64,000 nt of DNA from Ornithodoros turicata. Taxonomy: Eukaryota > Arthropoda > Arachnida > Ixodida > Argasidae. The stretch spans positions 124,322,324-124,386,323 of the forward strand of contig NC_088201.1 in assembly GCF_037126465.1 (NCBI RefSeq), given 5' to 3'. The notes beneath the pieces are model-generated. The model was not told the DNA's origin and did not search any database. It saw only the letters and a program-made list of their open reading frames with translations. Below, piece by piece: positions 58,537 through 64,000 of this stretch (within the stretch, counting starts at the first letter, position 1; each line of letters starts with the position of its first letter). The position numbers were made by a program, and so were the translations under genes.

Positions 58537-59800
58537 AACTACCCTGCTGCAGCAGGGTAGTTTCATTTATAATCGACCAAGGGGCGCCGGTGACGTTTTT
58601 ATTTTCTTCGGGAAAAAATAATTATTATTCCTAATCCAAAAACAAGGAAAATAAGTCTGGTCGCAGGTCTCTGCTTTATTTCGTTCTCGGTCTGCGAGGC
58701 TCCAAATAAATGAGCGCGATTTGGGCAGTTCCGGCCTTTCCAAATTTGGCGTGGTCGATCCACCGAACGGCTGCTCTCTTCTGAAAGCAATTTTTATCAC
58801 TGGCAGAATGGATGGTGAAGATTTGTGTAGCCGATTAAATTCCGTGGCAAAGCCGGGAAAAAATATCGAAAAAAAAATCGCATAAACAGGCGCATGTGAG
58901 CAGACGTCCACCTGTTCTCAGTTACAGCGGCACCCTGAGGCGGCCTACCTTCAAAGGAATAACCCTATGGGGAGACGCGGGTGGGCTGCAGAGTGCGCTT
59001 TTGTTGAATAAGTTGCAGTCATAACAGTCGAGGTACGTCTCTGTTTTGTTAACCTCTAATGACGTGGCCTTCAGCAGAAGGTAAAGGAGTAAAAAACGTC
59101 ATTCTCTGACTCATAGGATCCAAAAGCGACCAGGCCGCGGGAAAACAATTCGCGCGCCCTAAATAAATAAAATAAGCAGAAATTTTATTTTATAATATCA
59201 GAGAGCGGTGTCCAAGGCACGTCTGCAAAAAATATAAATAAAATTGAAGATGGCCTTTTTGAGAAAAACGGGCACGAAAACAGCGGTTTTCTGGCACCCC
59301 TTCGCGATTACGGCGTCACTGTAGACGGATGCATGAAGGTATGATAACGCGCTATACACTAAACGAAAGAGTAAAAAAAAAAGGTCTTTCATCTCATAAC
59401 TTTCGTCATATTCGCAAATCGTGGGACCACGTAAGAAATTGGCAAAGTTGCCCTAGCAACGTCCACGAAGGCGTTTTCGCGATTTCTTTTGTGCCTTTTT
59501 TCTCGGCTTTGCCACAGAATTGAATACACAAATCTGCACCACCCATTCTGTCAGTGATAAAAATTGCTTTCACAAGAGAGCAGCCGATCTGAGTATCCAC
59601 CTGGCCAAATTTAGAAAAGCTGCAACTGCCCAAATCGCGCTCATTTATTTGGAGCCTCGCCGACCGGGAACGAAATATCGCAGAGACCGGCGACCAATCT
59701 TATTTTGCTTCTTTTTGGATTAGGAATAACGTTTATTTTTTCCTGAAGAAAATAAAAATGGCACCGGCGCCCCTTGGTTGATTATAAATGAACCTACCCA
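58537..59800. mobile_element. 1.25-kb foldback element with ~310-bp arms
   Basis: Arms 58555-about 58870 and about 59480-59799 are inverted copies (GGGTAGTTTCATTTATAATC against GGGTAGGTTCATTTATAATC, then AAGGGGCGCCGGTG). They are about 80-85% alike by eye. The left tip is part of a perfect 26-bp palindrome (58537-58562, AACTACCCTGCTG and its complement). No target duplication was found. Confidence 0.75.
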
Positions 59801-59960
59801 GTAGTTTACTTCTACCCTAGCTCACAAACAGCTGAATTGCTTAAAGTGATACTGACTAAAATTGGATAAAATGGCACAGTAACTTCACTGTGAACAGGAC
59901 ATGTAGAATTTATAGATCAATAGTGCAACACAGGACGTCTACGGCTATGAGTCATCATCA

Positions 59961-61470
59961 TTAATTGTTGAATACTATGATTCTTGAGAGCTTCTTTCGT
60001 AGTCGTGGTCGGTCATTCACGTTTTCTGTGTGCTCCTTAGCACGATAGTGAAGTCGAATCTTGCCATAGCAGTTAGCTATAAGCTTGATGAGGCGAATGA
60101 CGTGGTTTTCTTCTGGAGAGCATTTGAACATGTGCCCGTGGAGGGTGGGGGAAATGTCGTGTCTGACAGATGTGGACAAGATGTCTTGTAAGACAGCTCT
60201 TGTGAGCTCCTTGGACTTGCATATGGCAACGACGCTGTGGGGTGGCTTGACAAGCCCACCACGCGATTTGCGGTAGAGTAGAGGTCTGCTTGAAGAACTC
60301 TCTGTCAGGGCATCAATGCAGTCAGCGCAGTAGATTTTCCTTGTTACTGACTTCACTACGTACCCTGCAATGTACCCGACGACATCCTCAACTATGGCAG
60401 AAAGTTGTCCAGCATCTGGTGCTTCTGCATAGTCGTGGTCTCCACCTTCACTTGCAGAGGTGCCAAAATATCGAGAGGCTTGAGTATCAAGCTAATCGAG
60501 GCAGGTAGCTTCTGTGCTGCTGCAGTTGTCCCTGTAAGTATGTGTGTACTGTCTTGAGCTGTACAATTGCCTCCTACTGATGGCTCTGTTTGGTGGTGTA
60601 CAGCAGTCTTTTGTATCCAGCCATGAAGTGTCCTGCAGTAGGATTATTGCTCCACGCACCTCTGCTTCTTAGTGCACAGAAGAAAAGCTCAAGGTGATCT
60701 TGTGAAATCTTGTAGGTAACACACACACACACACACATACACACATAAATGGGTTGATGATGTGGTGAAAAAAAAAAAAGAAAAGAAAGGAAAACGAGAG
60801 TTGTATAAGGCTCTGTGACTTTGCGCCCAGACTGTTCAAACCTCATTTTACGACTTCATGCACGATTTCAGAGCTCTTGTAATTTCCACCAACTAAAATT
60901 GAGAAACTGTGGAACCTCAATATAACAAAATTTTGTTAGCAAGCAGATTCTTGCAGTGTCATGAGTCGTGCAAAAGATGACAGATAGCCTAGCAGGGAAT
61001 GTAAATTATTTTGTACCATAAATTTTGTTGCAAGTTTTATTGTGTCATATGTATGTTTACTGATGTTTCACTTCTGAAGACTTGTACTGAGCTTGTTGGC
61101 TCTACTACCACATTTAGAACTGCTGCACATCTCCACACTACACAGGTACCCTCACGTCTCCACAGGTAACCAAGCAAATTCTAATGTGTTACTGTTGTGT
61201 TTACTTTCAGGGGGTGCTGTGGAAAGTCAAACTTTGTAGGCACAGCATTGAGTCGCGCAGTTTGCCCTTTACAATCGAAACAGATCTCCTCAAAGTGTCT
61301 GCTGCAGGGCACCGAAGATATAGATGGGGCCCAATTTTTGCGATGTATCTTCTGCACCCACTTCTTCAGCACGGCTGGGCGACTATTTGGGAACCTGTAT
61401 AGCAAAAGCGGCTTGTCTAGAAACTACATGGTTTTGAGAGCAGCCAAACATAATTTCTTAGCACTTAACG
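59961..61470 (-). pseudogene. THAP/P-element transposase, internally deleted
   Basis: The N-terminal THAP zinc-finger region is at 61405-61190: YRFPNSRPAVLKKWVQ, NWAPSISSVPCSRHF, LNAVPTKFDFP; it ends in a donor (CTGAAA|GTAAAC). A one-base shift near 61410-61420 separates it from the probable start (MFGCSQNHVVSRQA). The C-terminal part is at about 60720-59961: KISQDHLELFF, RSRGAWSNNPTAGHFMAGY, then GYIAGYVVKSVTRKI, YCADCIDAL and HVIRLIKLIANCYGKIRL, the tail of P-element/THAP9 transposases. A stop separates the two C-terminal segments near 60573. The central catalytic region cannot fit in the ~430 bp between the parts, so it is deleted. It may belong to the same superfamily as the 8-bp-TSD elements. 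Confidence 0.75.
60719..60746. repeat. (CA)n microsatellite
   Basis: About 12 CA units, in the apparent intron of the P-type gene. Confidence 0.85.
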
Positions 61471-61499
61471 GCACCAGCGAAGTAGCAGTGTAAGCAAGA

Positions 61500-62479
61500 G
61501 CGAGTGTCACATACATGCGATACGAATAAACACTATTTTTCCTCAAAATAAAGAGCTTACCTGTGGAAAGTTAACCCCTGTCGTCTGTCCGTGCGTGGAG
61601 TGCATTCAAGACTGCAACAAGCTGCATGGCATGCCCTCTATTTTAGAGGAAACTTAAAAATCGCGGGCAGCGTCGCTTGAACTAAATCCAGACGACAGGA
61701 CGTGTTGGGCCCACCGATATGGCGGCCAGTGACCACGCTGTGGCGCACCCTATGCGCGATCCAGCCATATAATATAGAGATCAGTGGGAACGAAGGGACA
61801 AGTTGAGTGTTGCCGACGTTGCAAACGCGCTGTACGCCAGAGTATATTAACAGTTCTCGCGGAATTCGTTGTAAATGTGCTCTGCAATGCCCTATTAGCT
61901 CTGTTATGCGCAGGTAAGTGTACAGTATTCGCGCTTACCCCCATGTACAGCACACACTTAATATATACTTAGTACTAGAGTACGAAAATCTGCAGAAAAT
62001 GCTTCATTGGTTACAAATCATATATGTACCTGCATTTGTGTCTCTGCAGGTTCGCGATACGATGTCAATGCACGAGACACTTAATATGGCCTTTTGCCTA
62101 GAAACATATCAGAGTGACGTACTGTCCGTCGAAAGGATAGAAGGTAGCTCGTATTAACGAACCAAAGTAGTCACCTAACTGGACAATCTGCAGTAACAAG
62201 ATACGAAAGGCCTGTGGGACATGGAAGCACTTGTTTAAGCTTCGGTCCCATTCATAACACTGAAAAGTGCCATTTTCAGTGAAAGGCTACGCTCCTTCTA
62301 CGCAACTGACATTCAGAATTTTGGTACCATTGGAAAGCTTGTTCTTTCTTCCTTTTTCTTTCTAGCTTCCTAGAGAGCTCGTTTTTAGATGCAGTGCTCA
62401 GCGTCTGTGTAATAAATCGAGAAGTACGACCACATATCCCATTGTTGGAGTTTTCGCCCTTCCTCGCCTGCGTGCTGCG
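61500..62479. other. No gene recognised
   Basis: Short frames only. Confidence 0.35.
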
Positions 62480-62740
62480 TACTCTTTCGGCGGTTTCATT
62501 TGAAATTTGAAGGGGGGACGCCGGGTCGGCGGTATCTTTCGTTGGGAGGCAAGTGCGTTCGCCATTCGCCGTGTTATACGTGTATTATGGCGCCTTTGAT
62601 CGTGTTGTACTGTTCCTCGACACAAGCATCGGTCTACGAATAGCCAATCGGATTTCAGACTGAAGTGTTGTCGTGAATTCTGGCTCGATGAACACGTTCC
62701 AGCGCCGTCAGATTTGCATGGCGATGACAAGAAAATGAGA
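62480..62740. repeat. Diverged repeat shared with 21100-21400
   Basis: Order of shared words on the plus strand: a GCGTTC..GTGTT block, TTGTACTGTTCCT, CTACGAATAGCC, GAACACGTTCCAGCGCCGTC. These parallel GCGTTCTCTTGTGTT, TTGTGCTGTTCCT, CCACGAACAGTC and ACACGTCCGGGCGCCGTC at 21160-21375. Confidence 0.4.
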
Positions 62741-62766
62741 TTCATGAAGCGGCAGCATCTTATATG

Positions 62767-64000
62767 CAGGGTGTCTAACGACTGGGAAACCAGGAATTGT
62801 CACGGAATTTCGAGTTAACTGGAAAAGTCATGGAATTGTCAGGGAATTTGCTGAAAAGTTTAAAAAATCAGGGAAAAGGATATACGGTGGAACGATAAGC
62901 AGTGACTACCTTTCAGAGCAAAGAAATCTCAATTGCCCACGACAGGCGTTGTTTACTCACCGGCCGACAGCGGTCACCATCGCCGCGTTTGCGTTCTTCG
63001 CGGCGTTTCAAAACTACTGCGTTCGGTCGTATAGTTTCGAATTACGTTGCTCGTGTCCACATGCTGTTCGCGACGTTCTCAAATGTGCACAGTTCTGTTT
63101 CGTTGACATGTCGTCTTCACATAAGTGCTCCTTCAACGCAGACTGGACAGATCCGGATGTTTCGGAGCACGCGAGTTGGATTCGGCCTGTCAAAAATGAC
63201 CCGAATAGCGCGCAGTGTGTGTGGTGCGGGAAAACGTTCTCACTCAGTAACATGGGCAAAACTGCGGTGTCTAGTCGCACAGAAAGTAAGAGGCATCAAG
63301 GATGAGGTCTGTGCAGAGTATCTCTCAAGTTAGTGTGCAGTCGTTTATTAAGAAGACAGCGAGCGTGCTATCTTCGAGTTTGACCTCGGCGGACACCTGT
63401 GTGCAAGATGCCGCCAATACCACGAGCGTTTCGAGCACCTCACCATCCAGCACACATGTTACAGTGGCCACACTGGGAGGTTTTCTGTTGAAGAAAGGTG
63501 TCAGCAAGGCGGAAATTCTGTGGTGCTTAAACACAATAATGACCCATGAATCCTTCCGTTCTGCTGCCGCATCTGCTACATTGTTTCCCGTAATGTTTAC
63601 CGGATGTGAAATCGCCTCAAAAATGCAGTTCGCAAAGGACAAGGTCAGGTACACGATCTGTTATGGACTAGCTCCATATTTCCAGAGCAAGCTGTTGTCT
63701 ACCCTTGCTAGTGTACCGTACTTGGTTGTCGCATTTGACGAGACGCCGAACAAAGTGAGTCAGAAGGAGCAGGTGGATGTGCTAGTCAGATACTGGGACC
63801 CAAATAATTCGATTGTGAAAACGCAGTGTCTGACATAGTGTTTCCTCGGACATACCAGTGCAGAGGGCGTGTTGTTCGCTTTCAAGAAAGCTACAGAAGG
63901 CCTAAAGGACAAGAAGATACTAGGAATATCGATGGATGGGCCAAATGTAAACTTAAAATTCCTTATGTCCGTCAAAGAAAAACTCAGCGAATTTGGGGAC
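62767..64000 (+). mobile_element. hAT element, left end (continues past window)
   Basis: The left tip reads CAGGGTGTCTAACGACTGGG, followed by GGAATTGTCA and TCAGGGAATTT repeats, a terminus seen in several animal hAT families. The transposase gene begins about 340 bp inside. The right end is outside the window. Confidence 0.65.
63108..63999 (+). pseudogene. hAT transposase with BED-like finger, N-terminal part
   Basis: ATG at 63108 gives MSSSHKCSFNADWTDP, then a BED-like finger (CVWCGKTFSLSNMGKTAV, SKRH). A one-base shift near 63300 leads into the main frame starting about 63302. That frame carries a Ser/Thr-rich linker, ILWCLNTIMTHESFRSA, VAFDETPNK (first catalytic Asp region) and, after an in-frame TAG at 63836-63838, FLGHTSAEGVLFAF and GISMDGPNVNLKF (second Asp region). 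The product is cut at the window end. Two disabling changes are visible. Confidence 0.7.

Overview
The window looks like repeat-dense intergenic DNA from an arthropod, most likely a hard tick. The host assignment is inference. It rests on the mixture of a tRNA-headed SINE, RNase H-bearing I-type LINEs with an ATC-type tail, Penelope-like retroelements and several tick-like DNA transposon families. Genes have introns, there are no operons, and nearly every recognisable protein belongs to a transposable element.

Layout. 0-4 kb: a decayed Tnp2/EnSpm-like transposase (587-2720) and non-coding repeats. 4.3-6.6 kb: an intron-bearing hAT transposase gene on the minus strand, open through five exons, with a foldback SINE in its last intron. 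7-10 kb: remnants, namely a TATTTAAATAC repeat, the tail of an ISL2EU/DDE_4 transposase, and a YqaJ-type nuclease. 10.4-14.9 kb: a complete PIF/Harbinger transposon with matching TIRs, a CTG target duplication, a Myb/SANT gene, an intact three-exon transposase and a nested foldback retroposon. 17-23.4 kb: two 5'-truncated RNase H LINEs either side of a 1.08-kb inverted-repeat element. 23.8-29.2 kb: two 700-bp tandem units, the second split by a 3,993-bp hAT element. 29.4-30.4 kb: an ATCGATAG-rich block and a 90-bp minisatellite. 30.7-40.7 kb: a Penelope complex (one full-length copy, one 3' stub in tandem with it, one inverted copy). The full copy carries an SGNH-hydrolase ORF immediately upstream of the RT/GIY-YIG ORF and contains two further nested DNA elements. 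40.7-49.7 kb: mostly unrecognised, with a tRNA SINE, MITEs and LINE tails. 49.7-56.7 kb: a minus-strand BEN-domain gene with well-formed splice sites, starting about 110 bp from a divergent, decayed Tnp2 transposase; a P-like nonautonomous element lies in a BEN intron. 58.5-62 kb: a 1.25-kb foldback and an internally deleted THAP/P-element transposase. 62.8-64 kb: the 5' part of another hAT element running off the window.

The gene products are self-mobilisation machinery: transposases with DDE motifs, DNA-binding partners (Myb/SANT, BED, THAP, BEN) and reverse transcriptases with RNase H or GIY-YIG nuclease. Nested insertions give a relative chronology. The strongest candidates for new biology are the SGNH-carrying Penelope element, the foldback retroposon family with 12-13 bp target duplications, the 8-bp-TSD P-like family, and the divergent BEN/Tnp2 pair.
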